Source: a bacterium | GTDB lineage: Bacteria; Patescibacteriota; Patescibacteriia; UBA9934; GWF2-40-263 | Assembly: GCA_020057555.1 (NCBI GenBank) | Contig: JAGVFR010000015.1 | Coordinates: 1 to 51,120 of the forward strand | Length of the DNA stretch: 51,120 nt | Reading direction: 5' to 3' | In this document: in pieces, positions 9,341-18,650 of the stretch | Numbering within the stretch: the first letter of the stretch is position 1 | Layout of the letters: each line of letters starts with the position of its first letter | Notes under the pieces: model-generated | Seen by the model: the letters and a program-made list of their open reading frames with translations, nothing else | Databases searched by the model: none | What the model was told of the DNA's origin: nothing | Made by a program: the position numbers and the translations under genes

Positions 9341-10192
9341 ATGCCAGTAAGACGATATAAACCAACAACTGCCGGACGTCGTATCTCAAGTGTAGATACG
9401 TTCGAAGATATTACACGCTCGAAACCCGAGCGTTCCTTAACGATCAAAAGAAAAAAGTTTTCTGGAAGAACAAATGGAAAGATAACAGTTCGTCATCGTG
9501 GAGGTGGAGAGGATCGACGAATTCGACTCATTGATTTCAAGCGTGACAAGTTCGAAATTATTGCGAAGGTTGCAACCATTGAATACGATCCAAACCGTGG
9601 AGCAAGAATCGCGCTTCTTCATTATTCCGACGGAGAAAAAAGATACATGATTGCTGCTATTGGAATGAAGGTTGGTGATCAGATTGTTTGTTCAAAACAA
9701 AAAGGCGAAATCCATACTGGAAATCGTTTTCAACTTCAGCATATCCCAGTTGGAATTGAAGTTTTTGACATTGAGTTAAGACCGGGAAAGGGAGCACAAA
9801 TGGTGCGAGGCGCAGGAACATTGGCGCAACTTATGGCTGTTGAAGGTGCATTTGCAACAATCAAACTTCCTTCTGGTGAAATGCGCATGGTGCCAAAAGA
9901 ATGTATGGCAACAGTTGGCCAAGTCTCAAACCCAGATCGACGCCTCATCCGTTGGGGAAAAGCTGGAAGAATGCGTCATCGTGGAATTAGACCATCAGTT
10001 CGAGGAAAAGCTATGAATCCTGTTGATCACCCACATGGCGGAGGAGAAGGAAAACATCCAATTGGTTTGAAACGTCCAAAAACACCATCTGGAAAACCAG
10101 CGCTTGGTGTTAAAACACGACGCAAGAAAGCGTCAGATCAATGGATTATTAAACGTCGTAAGTTGGGAAGATTTGTCGGTGGAGCAGCTTAA
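9341..10192 (+). CDS. rplB: 50S ribosomal protein L2
   Basis: [15 protein letters not shown] ... [13 protein letters not shown]. Confidence 0.98.
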   Translation: MPVRRYKPTTAGRRISSVDTFEDITRSKPERSLTIKRKKFSGRTNGKITVRHRGGGEDRRIRLIDFKRDKFEIIAKVATIEYDPNRGARIALLHYSDGEKRYMIAAIGMKVGDQIVCSKQKGEIHTGNRFQLQHIPVGIEVFDIELRPGKGAQMVRGAGTLAQLMAVEGAFATIKLPSGEMRMVPKECMATVGQVSNPDRRLIRWGKAGRMRHRGIRPSVRGKAMNPVDHPHGGGEGKHPIGLKRPKTPSGKPALGVKTRRKKASDQWIIKRRKLGRFVGGAA

Positions 10193-10210
10193 ACCTGTTT
10201 AAAAGTATCT

Positions 10211-10561
10211 ATGTCACGAAGTCTTAAAAAAGGACCTTTTGTCCATCCAAGCATTATCAAAAAACTTGCCAAAGTCAGGCAAGGTGATCAAACACCCATC
10301 AAAACATGGGCGCGGTCTTCGACTATTACTCCTGAAATGGTTGGATTTACATTTGCCGTGCATAATGGAAAAGATTTCGTGAAGGTTCGCATTGTTGAAA
10401 ACATGGTCGGTTATAAACTTGGTGAGTTTTCACCAACACGAAAGTTTGTCCGCCATGGTGGAAAGGTCCAGAAGGAAGAAACAACAGGAGTAGGACTTTC
10501 AATGGGAGCACCAATAGCGCCAGCTTCTACACCAGCTGCTAAAGCAGCGCCAAAAAAATAA
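10211..10561 (+). CDS. rpsS: 30S ribosomal protein S19
   Basis: [19 protein letters not shown]; Ala/Pro-rich C-terminal extension. Confidence 0.97.
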   Translation: MSRSLKKGPFVHPSIIKKLAKVRQGDQTPIKTWARSSTITPEMVGFTFAVHNGKDFVKVRIVENMVGYKLGEFSPTRKFVRHGGKVQKEETTGVGLSMGAPIAPASTPAAKAAPKK

Positions 10562-10574
10562 ATAGCATTACATT

Positions 10575-10967
10575 ATGGAAGTAAAGGCAAGCGCGCGTTC
10601 AGTACGCATCTCACCACGAAAAATTCGATTAGTCATTGACGTAATCCGTGGTAAGAAAGTAGCTGAAGCGCAAGCACAACTGAAATTCATGAAAAAGGCG
10701 GCGGCATTGCCAGTTCTTAAACTTTTGAATTCAGCAATTGCAAACGCAAAGAATAATTTCAAACTGGATGAAACGACTTTGTATGTGAAAGAGATTGTTG
10801 GAAATGATGGTCAAACATTGCACCGATGGACATCCAAAGCAATGGGTCGTTCTTCACCGATTCGAAAGAGATCAACGCATATAATGATTGTGTTGGATGA
10901 AGGTGAAGGAAAAAAGAAGCTGAAAAAGCTTAGAAAGCTAAAGAAGCTGGAGAGTTTCGAAAAATAA
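10575..10967 (+). CDS. rplV: 50S ribosomal protein L22
   Basis: VRISPRKIRLVIDVIRGKKVAEAQAQL; Lys-rich C-terminal extension. Confidence 0.95.
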   Translation: MEVKASARSVRISPRKIRLVIDVIRGKKVAEAQAQLKFMKKAAALPVLKLLNSAIANAKNNFKLDETTLYVKEIVGNDGQTLHRWTSKAMGRSSPIRKRSTHIMIVLDEGEGKKKLKKLRKLKKLESFEK

Positions 10968-10968
10968 T

Positions 10969-11631
10969 ATGGGACACAAAGTTCATCCACGAGTATTCAG
11001 ATTAGGTGTCACCCGCGGCTGGGACGCGGTTTGGTTTGCTAATCGAAAACAATTCAAACAGAATCTTTCTGAAGATGTTAACATTCGCGCGTTTTTGAAA
11101 AAAGAACTCAAAGAAGCGCTTATGGATCGAATCGAAATGGAACGGTCAATGCAGAATTTGAAGATTTCAATCTTTGCGGCAAAACCGGGTCTTATTATCG
11201 GACGGGCTGGCTCTGGAATCGACGAATTGACAAAAAAGATTAAAGACAAGTTTTATCCAGGTAAACGCATTGGACTCAGTATCAACGTGAAAGAATTGAG
11301 ACAATCCTCGCTTTGTGCGAACGTGGTTGCTCAACAGATGGCGTTCGAAATTGAAAAGCGTATGCCATTTCGTCGTGTAATGAAGTCTGCTGTTGAACGT
11401 GTGATAAAAGCAGGCGCGCAAGGAGCAAAGGTAATTATTAGTGGAAGATTGAACGGCGCTGAAATTGCTCGCACAGAAATGATTGCTCAAGGAAAAACAC
11501 CACTTCATAACCTTCGTTCAGATATAGACTTTGCTTCAGTAAGAGCTCAAACTATCTGGGGAGCAATTGGAGTGAAAGTTTGGATAAACAGAGGTGAGGT
11601 TTTTGGAAGGGGAGAAGAGGAAAAAAGTTAA
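10969..11631 (+). CDS. rpsC: 30S ribosomal protein S3
   Basis: MGHKVHPRVFRLGVTRGWDAVWFANRK. Confidence 0.97.
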   Translation: MGHKVHPRVFRLGVTRGWDAVWFANRKQFKQNLSEDVNIRAFLKKELKEALMDRIEMERSMQNLKISIFAAKPGLIIGRAGSGIDELTKKIKDKFYPGKRIGLSINVKELRQSSLCANVVAQQMAFEIEKRMPFRRVMKSAVERVIKAGAQGAKVIISGRLNGAEIARTEMIAQGKTPLHNLRSDIDFASVRAQTIWGAIGVKVWINRGEVFGRGEEEKS

Positions 11632-11652
11632 AAGTGAGATGAAAAGATTAGT

Positions 11653-12072
11653 ATGCTTATTCCGAAAAAAGTCAAACATCGTAAATGGCACAAGGGCCGA
11701 GGTCGTAATAAACGTATTGCAACAACAAAAACTGCAATCGCGTTTGGGACATTCGGCATCAAAGCCACAACAGGCGCATGGGTAACCTCGCGTCAGATTG
11801 AGGCTGCCAGACGTGCAATGACACGCGCCATCAAACGCGGCGGAAAAATTTGGATTCGTATTTTCCCAGATAAGCCTGTTACTGCTAAAGGATCGGAAAT
11901 GCCTATGGGAAAAGGGAAAGGCGCGGTAGATCATTATGTTGCAATTGTGAGACCAGGAACAGTAATGTTTGAAATGGGTGGAATTGATGAAAAGTTAGCA
12001 AGACTTGCCCTTACACTTGCTGGACACAAGCTTCCAGTTAGAACAAGGATAATTTCTCGAGAAATGGAATAA
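11653..12072 (+). CDS. rplP: 50S ribosomal protein L16
   Basis: [38 protein letters not shown]. Confidence 0.97.
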   Translation: MLIPKKVKHRKWHKGRGRNKRIATTKTAIAFGTFGIKATTGAWVTSRQIEAARRAMTRAIKRGGKIWIRIFPDKPVTAKGSEMPMGKGKGAVDHYVAIVRPGTVMFEMGGIDEKLARLALTLAGHKLPVRTRIISREME

Positions 12073-12073
12073 T

Positions 12074-12256
12074 ATGGAAATGAAAACCTTACGCGAAAAA
12101 ACCAAAGAAGGACTTGCTCACGAGCTTGAACTTGCACGAACACATCTTAAAGAGCTTGAATTCAAGCGTGCGGCGAATCAATTAAAAAATGTCCGCGATA
12201 TAAGAAAGACAAAACAAACAATCGCGCGCATTCAGTCTCTTCTTTCTTCTAAATAA
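12074..12256 (+). CDS. rpmC: 50S ribosomal protein L29
   Basis: 60 aa helical protein in canonical position between L16 and S17. Confidence 0.92.
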   Translation: MEMKTLREKTKEGLAHELELARTHLKELEFKRAANQLKNVRDIRKTKQTIARIQSLLSSK

Positions 12257-12258
12257 AT

Positions 12259-12507
12259 ATGTCAACACAAAATCACAACTGTCGATCTCTTAAAGGAATC
12301 GTTGTTTCTGACAAAATGGAAAAGACGATCGTTGTTCGTGTTGATCGAACAGTTGTTCATCCGAAATATGGCAAGCGTTATGTAAGAAGCAAGAAGTATC
12401 ACGTACATGACGAAAAAAAGGCATTCAAAGTTGGAGACACAGTTACGTTTCAAGAATGCCGTCCATATTCTAAAACAAAAAGATGGATTGTTGTTCGTTC
12501 AGCATAA
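12259..12507 (+). CDS. rpsQ: 30S ribosomal protein S17
   Basis: [29 protein letters not shown]. Confidence 0.96.
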   Translation: MSTQNHNCRSLKGIVVSDKMEKTIVVRVDRTVVHPKYGKRYVRSKKYHVHDEKKAFKVGDTVTFQECRPYSKTKRWIVVRSA

Positions 12508-12513
12508 ACTTAT

Positions 12514-12885
12514 ATGGTACAGCTACGATCAATGTTAAAAGTTGCCGATAACACAGGCGCGAAAAAGCTTGGAGTCATTCGCGTACTTGGCGGTTACCAA
12601 AAACGATATGCAACTATTGGTGATCTTGTTGTTGCGTCTGTTAAAGAGGCTGTGCCACATGCAAGCGTAAAAAAGAGTGATGTCGTTACAGCGGTAATTG
12701 TGCGAACATGTAAAGAAATTCGACGAAAGGATGGAACGTATATTCGTTTCAGCGAAAACGCCGCTGTTATAATTGATAAAAAAACAAAAGAACCAAAAGG
12801 CACACGCATCTTTGGGCCAATTGCTCGCGAGTTGCGTGCTGGTGGATATACAAAAATAATCTCACTAGCACCTGAAGTTTTGTAA
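12514..12885 (+). CDS. rplN: 50S ribosomal protein L14
   Basis: [27 protein letters not shown]. Confidence 0.98.
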   Translation: MVQLRSMLKVADNTGAKKLGVIRVLGGYQKRYATIGDLVVASVKEAVPHASVKKSDVVTAVIVRTCKEIRRKDGTYIRFSENAAVIIDKKTKEPKGTRIFGPIARELRAGGYTKIISLAPEVL

Positions 12886-12889
12886 AAGT

Positions 12890-13213
12890 ATGAAAATCAA
12901 AACAGGAGACAAAGTGAAGATACTAACTGGAAAAGACCGTGGAAAAGAAGGGGTCATTATTCAGGTTTTTCCAAAGGTTGAACGAGTGGTGGTTGAAGGG
13001 ATCAACATGATGACGCGACACTTGCGAAAACGCGCGAATCATCCAGGACAAAAAATTCAATTTGCTTCACCTCTTCACATCTCAAACGTGAAACTCATTT
13101 CACCAAAAAGTGGAAATAGTGGAAGAGTAGGATATAAAAAAATTGAAGCTGATGGAAAAATGCGAAAAATTCGCGTGATCAAATCAAAAGGTATAAAAGA
13201 GGACGTAGAATAA
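12890..13213 (+). CDS. rplX: 50S ribosomal protein L24
   Basis: KIKTGDKVKILTGKDRGKEGVIIQVFP (KOW). Confidence 0.96.
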   Translation: MKIKTGDKVKILTGKDRGKEGVIIQVFPKVERVVVEGINMMTRHLRKRANHPGQKIQFASPLHISNVKLISPKSGNSGRVGYKKIEADGKMRKIRVIKSKGIKEDVE

Positions 13214-13220
13214 AGTAAAT

Positions 13221-13302
13221 TCGTTACGGAATTACGGAAAGTACCGATATACAGATAAGACAACATTCCGTATATCAGTAATATCCGTACATCCGTAACA
13301 AC
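13221..13302 (+). repeat. Fold-back degenerate 8-nt tandem array upstream of rplE
   Basis: TTACGGAA TTACGGAA ... GATATAC ... GTATATC ... ATCCGTAC ATCCGTAAC; outer GTTACGGA/TCCGTAAC perfectly complementary. Confidence 0.65.
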
Positions 13303-13307
13303 CATTT

Positions 13308-13844
13308 ATGGCTTTGAAAGAGACTTACAAAAAAGAAATTATTCCTAAACTCATGAAAGAGTTTGGGTATAAAAATGTAAACGCTGTTCCAAGTGTAAAA
13401 GCGGTCACTCTTAATATTGGAATTGGTCCTGGACTTAAGGATGCGAAATACACGGAAACAGCAGAGCAAACGCTAATTCGCATTACTGGCCAGAAGCCAA
13501 TTAAAACCCTTGCTCGAAAATCAATTTCAGCTTTCAAAATCCGAGAAGGAATGGTTGTTGGAATGAAAGTAACAATGCGAGGAAAAAGAATGTGGACGTT
13601 TTTAGACAAGCTCCTCCATGTGTCACTTCCGCGCGTAAGAGATTTTCGAGGGCTTTCACCAAAAGCTTTTGACGGAAACGGAAATTATTCAATCGGGTTC
13701 AAAGAACATACTGCCTTTCCAGAAATTCGAAGCGACGAAATTGAAACGATTCACGGCTTGCAAGTGACGATTGGAACAACAGCAAAGTCTAATAAAGAAG
13801 CAGAAGCTCTACTTAAACACCTCGGTCTACCTCTTACGAAATAA
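13308..13844 (+). CDS. rplE: 50S ribosomal protein L5
   Basis: Canonical uL5: [35 protein letters not shown]. Confidence 0.97.
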   Translation: MALKETYKKEIIPKLMKEFGYKNVNAVPSVKAVTLNIGIGPGLKDAKYTETAEQTLIRITGQKPIKTLARKSISAFKIREGMVVGMKVTMRGKRMWTFLDKLLHVSLPRVRDFRGLSPKAFDGNGNYSIGFKEHTAFPEIRSDEIETIHGLQVTIGTTAKSNKEAEALLKHLGLPLTK

Positions 13845-13846
13845 TT

Positions 13847-14032
13847 ATGGCAACGGAAAATCAAATTGCTAAATCCAGACAAAAGCCGAAATTCTCCACA
13901 CGTGCGGTGAATCGCTGTTGGCGATGCGGTAGACATCGTGGATATATTCGTGTGTTTGGACTTTGCCGTATTTGTTTCCGAGAACTTGCGAATCGAGGTG
14001 AAATTCCAGGTATAAGAAAATCGAGCTGGTAA
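13847..14032 (+). CDS. rpsZ: 30S ribosomal protein S14, zinc (type Z) form
   Basis: [25 protein letters not shown] four-cysteine zinc site; 61 aa. Confidence 0.96.
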   Translation: MATENQIAKSRQKPKFSTRAVNRCWRCGRHRGYIRVFGLCRICFRELANRGEIPGIRKSSW

Positions 14033-14041
14033 ACTTTATCT

Positions 14042-14165
14042 GATCTTTGCAAAACTTGATGAGATTTCGACGCGCGGGGGAAACAAATGTCGAGGCGTAA
14101 TGAAAATTACAGTGAGACATTTGTGGGGCCCCGTAAGTCGAAATAACGCGAGTTTTGCGAAGATC
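14042..14165 (+). promoter_or_regulatory. Large coaxial RNA hairpin in the rpsZ-rpsH spacer
   Basis: GATCTTTGCAAAACT(14042)/AGTTTTGCGAAGATC(14151); ATTTCGAC(14064)/GTCGAAAT(14137); ACAAATGTC(14083)/GACATTTGT(14116); GTAAT-gaaa-ATTAC(14097-14110). Confidence 0.75.
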
Positions 14166-14170
14166 CCAAT

Positions 14171-14563
14171 ATGATTACAGACCCAATTTCCGATATGCTT
14201 ACGCGCATTCGTAATGCGCAGCAAGTAAAAAAAGAAGTCATAACCCTTCCTTCCTCGAAGATCAAATTTCATATTGCAAAAATATTAGAGGCCGAAGGGT
14301 ATGTAGGAAAAGTTGAAGAAATAAAAGGTGAAAAATTTCCAGAACTTCGCCTTGTTTTGAAGTACGATAACAAACAACCATACATTCGAATGATCAAGCG
14401 AATCAGCAAACCTGGAAATCGAGTGTACGCGAAATCGACTGAATTGCCACGAGTGTTGTCTGATATTGGAATTGCAATCATTTCTACACCAAATGGACTC
14501 ATGACTAACAAAGAAGCGCGAGCACGCAGACTTGGTGGAGAAATAATCTGCGAGATTTCATAA
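14171..14563 (+). CDS. rpsH: 30S ribosomal protein S8
   Basis: MITDPISDMLTRIRNAQQVKKEVITLPSSKIK. Confidence 0.97.
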   Translation: MITDPISDMLTRIRNAQQVKKEVITLPSSKIKFHIAKILEAEGYVGKVEEIKGEKFPELRLVLKYDNKQPYIRMIKRISKPGNRVYAKSTELPRVLSDIGIAIISTPNGLMTNKEARARRLGGEIICEIS

Positions 14564-14579
14564 TTCTTTCTTCCAACAT

Positions 14580-15140
14580 ATGTCACGCATTGGAAAACAA
14601 CCAGTAATAATTCCAGACGGAGTTACAGTGTCTGTTCAAGGACAGACAGTTACCGTCAAAGGACCAAAAGGAGAACTTGTTCAAAAGTTCAACTCTGCTG
14701 TTAATATTGCTCTGAAAGAAGAGGATGGAATCAAAACAATTGTTGTGACTGTTGCTGATGAAACAGACAAATTTTTGCGTGCACAATGGGGAACAGTGCG
14801 AGCAATCATACAAAACATGGTAAAAGGTGTTGTTGAATTTTTTTCAAGTCAACTCGAAGTAAACGGAGTTGGTTATCGTGTAAACATGAAAGGAAAGGAT
14901 ATTGTTTTGAACATTGGATTTTCGCATGAAGTTCCTTTCATTATTCCAAAAGGAATTGAAGCATCTGTTGAAGGAAATTTAATAACGATAAAAGGCGCTA
15001 ACAAGCATTTGGTAGGAGAAATTGCGGCTAACATTCGTCGAATTAGAAAACCAGAACCATATAAAGGAAAAGGAATTAAATACATTGGAGAAGTGGTTCG
15101 TCGTAAATCAGGTAAAGCGCAAAAAGCTGCGGCAGCATAA
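14580..15140 (+). CDS. rplF: 50S ribosomal protein L6
   Basis: MSRIGKQPVIIPDGVTV ... KPEPYKGKGIKYIGE. Confidence 0.97.
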   Translation: MSRIGKQPVIIPDGVTVSVQGQTVTVKGPKGELVQKFNSAVNIALKEEDGIKTIVVTVADETDKFLRAQWGTVRAIIQNMVKGVVEFFSSQLEVNGVGYRVNMKGKDIVLNIGFSHEVPFIIPKGIEASVEGNLITIKGANKHLVGEIAANIRRIRKPEPYKGKGIKYIGEVVRRKSGKAQKAAAA

Positions 15141-15169
15141 GAAGTTATTCGTGACGACAATCAAAAGGT

Positions 15170-15526
15170 ATGTCCAAAAATATCAAACTCAAACAGGTTC
15201 ACGCTTTACGACGCGCACATAGAACACGCGCTCGGATTTCAGGCACTTCTGATTGTCCTCGTTTGAGTGTTAAGCGAAGTTTGAAGCACATCTACGCACA
15301 GCTAATTGATGACACATCAGGCAAAACACTTGCTTCGTCTTCAGACAAAGATATAGAAGTCAAAGCAAAACCTGTTGAAATTGCAAAAGCTGTTGGGAAG
15401 AAACTTGCTGAAAAAGCTGTTGAAAAAGGTTTGAAGAAAGCTGTGTTTGACAGAGGTTCTTATCGTTATCATGGACGCGTGGCGGCCATTGCAGAGGGCG
15501 CGCGTGAAGGTGGGCTCAAGATATAA
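15170..15526 (+). CDS. rplR: 50S ribosomal protein L18
   Basis: [34 protein letters not shown]. Confidence 0.96.
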   Translation: MSKNIKLKQVHALRRAHRTRARISGTSDCPRLSVKRSLKHIYAQLIDDTSGKTLASSSDKDIEVKAKPVEIAKAVGKKLAEKAVEKGLKKAVFDRGSYRYHGRVAAIAEGAREGGLKI

Positions 15527-15527
15527 T

Positions 15528-16193
15528 ATGACCGAACAGCAACCAACAACTCAAGCTCAAACTACTGAACCAGCAAAACAAGTTGCGCCTCGTTCAGGTA
15601 ATCGAAATTCAAGAGGTGGTGGAGATCAAAGAAATCGAGGTGGAAATCGTCGTGGTGGTGAAGGTGGAGGAGGTCGTGGTAGGGCGCGAGGAAAAACTCA
15701 ACAAGTTCGAGAATACGAACAAAAGATTTTGGATTTAGCGCGAGTCACTCGTGTGACTGCTGGAGGAAAACGAATGTCTTTCCGCGCCGCACTTGTGATT
15801 GGTGATAAAAAAGGAAAAGTTGGACTTGGAGTTGCAAAGGGCGCAGACGTTCAAATTGCTGTTGAAAAAGCTTATCGTCAAGCAAAGAAAAACATCATTA
15901 CAGTTCCGATTGAAAACGAAACCATTCCACACGCGGTTTTGGTAAAAGAGGGTTCAGCAATTGTTTTGCTTAAACCAGCACCAAAAGGAACTGGACTTAA
16001 AACTGGTGGAGCTGTACGAACAGTGCTCGAGTACGCAGGTGTGCCAAACGTTGTATCGCGCGTTCTCAATTCTTCAAATAAAATCAACATTGCACGAGCA
16101 GCGCTTTCTGCTCTTCAGCAATTTGGAAGTAAAGGAAAGAGAATGAATAAAAATATTGAAATTGAAGAAATCAAATCAACTTCGAATGAATAA
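15528..16193 (+). CDS. rpsE: 30S ribosomal protein S5 with RGG-rich N-terminal extension
   Basis: Core VTRVTAGGKRMSFRAALVIGDKKGKVGLGVAKG; start ATG 15528 just after rplR stop. Confidence 0.96.
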   Translation: MTEQQPTTQAQTTEPAKQVAPRSGNRNSRGGGDQRNRGGNRRGGEGGGGRGRARGKTQQVREYEQKILDLARVTRVTAGGKRMSFRAALVIGDKKGKVGLGVAKGADVQIAVEKAYRQAKKNIITVPIENETIPHAVLVKEGSAIVLLKPAPKGTGLKTGGAVRTVLEYAGVPNVVSRVLNSSNKINIARAALSALQQFGSKGKRMNKNIEIEEIKSTSNE

Positions 16194-16196
16194 CAT

Positions 16197-16640
16197 ATGT
16201 TGACACTTCAGTCGCTAAAACCAAAAAAAGGATCAAGAAAAACCAAGAAACGAGTTGGTCGTGGTTTGGGATCAACAGGTTCGTACTCAGGTCGTGGTGT
16301 AAAAGGTCAGCGTGCGCGCTCTGGAGGTCGTTCAGGCCTTAAATTGAGAGGCTTGCGGGGTATCATGCTATCGACACCAAAACATCGAGGGTTTCAAAGT
16401 ATAAAAACAAAACTCAGTGTTGTGAATGTGTTAGAGCTTGCAAAACATTTTGTAAACGGCGCGAAAGTTACAAAAAAATTATTACAGCAAAAAGGTTTAG
16501 TGACTGAAATTGATTCTGGTGTTAAAATTTTAGGGTCAGGAGAAATCGGAATTGCACTCACAATTGAAGGGTGCGAAGTTTCTCAAGTTGCAAAACAAAA
16601 AATTGAAAAAGCTGGTGGTGTGGTAATTGGAATCAAATAA
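16197..16640 (+). CDS. rplO: 50S ribosomal protein L15
   Basis: LKPKKGSRKTKKRVGRGLGSTGSYSGRGVKGQRARSG. Confidence 0.97.
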   Translation: MLTLQSLKPKKGSRKTKKRVGRGLGSTGSYSGRGVKGQRARSGGRSGLKLRGLRGIMLSTPKHRGFQSIKTKLSVVNVLELAKHFVNGAKVTKKLLQQKGLVTEIDSGVKILGSGEIGIALTIEGCEVSQVAKQKIEKAGGVVIGIK

Positions 16641-16642
16641 TT

Positions 16643-17905
16643 ATGAACACAATCATTCGCATTTGGAAAACACGCGAAGTGCGCAAAAGCATTTTGTTCG
16701 TTATTCTCATGCTGGTTGTGTTTAGAATTGCCGCGCATATTCCAGTTCCGGGCGTTGACGCTTCAGCGCTGAAAGATATTTTTTCAGGAAACCAATTGTT
16801 TGGTCTTTTGAATATTTTTTCTGGTGGAACTTTAGAGAATTTTTCAATTGTCGCAATGGGAGTTGCGCCATATATCACAGCATCAATTATTTTTCAGTTG
16901 CTTGCGATGATCATTCCTTCTCTTGAGGAAATGAATAAGGAAGAACAAGGCCGTCAAAAAATGAATCAGTGGACACGGCTTGCAACAGTCCCGCTTGGAA
17001 TTATTCAAGGCTATGGTCTTATTATTTTGATGTCGCAGAATGGTTCGTTTTTTCAGGATAAAGATGCGCTTACAATGTTTTTTGCGATTCTCACAATGAC
17101 TGCCGGAACAATTTTTCTTATGTGGATTGGAGAGTTGATTTCAGAGAAGAATGTTGGAAACGGAATTTCAATTTTAATTTTGGCTGGAATTATTGCAGGA
17201 CTTCCAACGCTTTTGAGTCAGACATTGTCAGTTTATGATCGCTCGCAACTCATCACACTAATTTTGTTTGTCGTGGTCGCTGTTGTGACAATCATTGGAA
17301 TTGTGATCATGAATGAAGCACAGAGAAACATTCCTGTTCAATACGCGCGTCATATTCAGGGTGCTCGGTTGTCAGGTGCTGTGACTTCGCACATTCCGCT
17401 TAGACTTAACATGAGCGGTGTTATCCCGATTATTTTCGCGATCTCGATTATTTTATTTCCAACGGTTATCGCGCAATTTTTCTTGAGCGCAAAAACAGAA
17501 CTATTACAAAATATAGCAGAGCAAACAGTTCAATTATTCCAAAACCAACTTTTTTACGGCATCACTTATTTCGTGTTGGTATTTTTATTTGCGTATTTTT
17601 ATACAGCAGTTGTTTTTCATCCTGATCAAGTTGCGGAAAATATTCAGAAACAGGGCGGGTTCATTCCAGGCATTCGTCCTGGGAAAAATACTTCTGAATA
17701 TCTTGGATTGGTTTCAAGTCGCATATTGTTGCTCGGCGCAACTTTTCTTTCTGTGATCGCTGTTTTACCTCTTGTTGTCCAACAGGTTACAGGAAATCCA
17801 AACTTGGTGATTGGCGGAACGTCTATTTTGATTATTGTTTCGGTTGTTATTGATGCTATGAAGCAGATAGAGTCGCAGTTGTCCATGCGTGAATACGACG
17901 CGTAA
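16643..17905 (+). CDS. secY: Preprotein translocase subunit SecY
   Basis: Multi-TM; HIPVPGVD, MSGVIPIIFA, QGGFIPGIRPG. Confidence 0.98.
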   Translation: MNTIIRIWKTREVRKSILFVILMLVVFRIAAHIPVPGVDASALKDIFSGNQLFGLLNIFSGGTLENFSIVAMGVAPYITASIIFQLLAMIIPSLEEMNKEEQGRQKMNQWTRLATVPLGIIQGYGLIILMSQNGSFFQDKDALTMFFAILTMTAGTIFLMWIGELISEKNVGNGISILILAGIIAGLPTLLSQTLSVYDRSQLITLILFVVVAVVTIIGIVIMNEAQRNIPVQYARHIQGARLSGAVTSHIPLRLNMSGVIPIIFAISIILFPTVIAQFFLSAKTELLQNIAEQTVQLFQNQLFYGITYFVLVFLFAYFYTAVVFHPDQVAENIQKQGGFIPGIRPGKNTSEYLGLVSSRILLLGATFLSVIAVLPLVVQQVTGNPNLVIGGTSILIIVSVVIDAMKQIESQLSMREYDA

Positions 17906-17912
17906 AGGTTTT

Positions 17913-17949
17913 TTCTGTCATCTCGAGCCTGTCGAGAGATCTAACAGAA
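17913..17949 (+). repeat. Palindromic intergenic element after secY
   Basis: TTCTGTcaTCTCGAgcctgTCGAGAgatctaACAGAA. Confidence 0.6.
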
Positions 17950-17973
17950 ACTTGATATCGTGATTTTCAAAAC

Positions 17974-17996
17974 AAGGCCATCATGGCCTTTTTTTG
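17974..17996 (+). terminator. Intrinsic terminator after secY
   Basis: AAGGCCAtcaTGGCCTTttttt. Confidence 0.8.
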
Positions 17997-18020
17997 TTGC
18001 TTTGCTATACTACAAGCCGT

Positions 18021-18647
18021 ATGAATCTATCCAAAATCCTCCTCATGGGTCCACAGGGAAGCGGTAAAGGGACACAGGCTGAAAAATTGTCAGCGAAATT
18101 AAATATCCCGTCGTTTGCAATGGGTCAACTGATCCGAGACGAAGTAGCAACAGGATCAGAAAACGGAAAAAAATTAGAAGCGATCATTAACCAAGGTATT
18201 TTGGTTTCTGATGAAGACGCGGCCCATCTTTTGAAACTGCGCTTACAAAAACCAGATACTCAAAACGGATATATTCTCGACGGCTATCCTCGCAATCTTT
18301 TGCAGCTTGCCGCGTTTGATTTTGATACTCCAACTCACGTTATTGTGATTGATATTCCGCGCGAAGAATCACTCAAACGTTTGGGTGGACGACTAACATG
18401 CAGTGTGTGTGGAAAAGTTGGGAGCGTGAACAATGGAATCAGGATTGGTGATTTTTGTTCATGTGGAGGAAAATGGATACAGCGCGAAGATGATAAACCA
18501 GAGGCAATCAATCGCCGGCTTGAGATTTATGAAAACGACACTGCTCCTGTCATAGCGGAATACGAGAAGAAAGGAATTGTTCATCACGTTGATGGCATTG
18601 GAAATCAAGATGAAGTATTTGATCGAATAAAAAAAGTTTTGAATTGA
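18021..18647 (+). CDS. adk: Adenylate kinase with zinc-binding LID
   Basis: ILLMGPQGSGKGTQ; LID CSVCGKVG...CSCGG. ATG 18021 chosen over the 17994 ORF start. Confidence 0.96.
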   Translation: MNLSKILLMGPQGSGKGTQAEKLSAKLNIPSFAMGQLIRDEVATGSENGKKLEAIINQGILVSDEDAAHLLKLRLQKPDTQNGYILDGYPRNLLQLAAFDFDTPTHVIVIDIPREESLKRLGGRLTCSVCGKVGSVNNGIRIGDFCSCGGKWIQREDDKPEAINRRLEIYENDTAPVIAEYEKKGIVHHVDGIGNQDEVFDRIKKVLN

Positions 18648-18650
18648 CTT

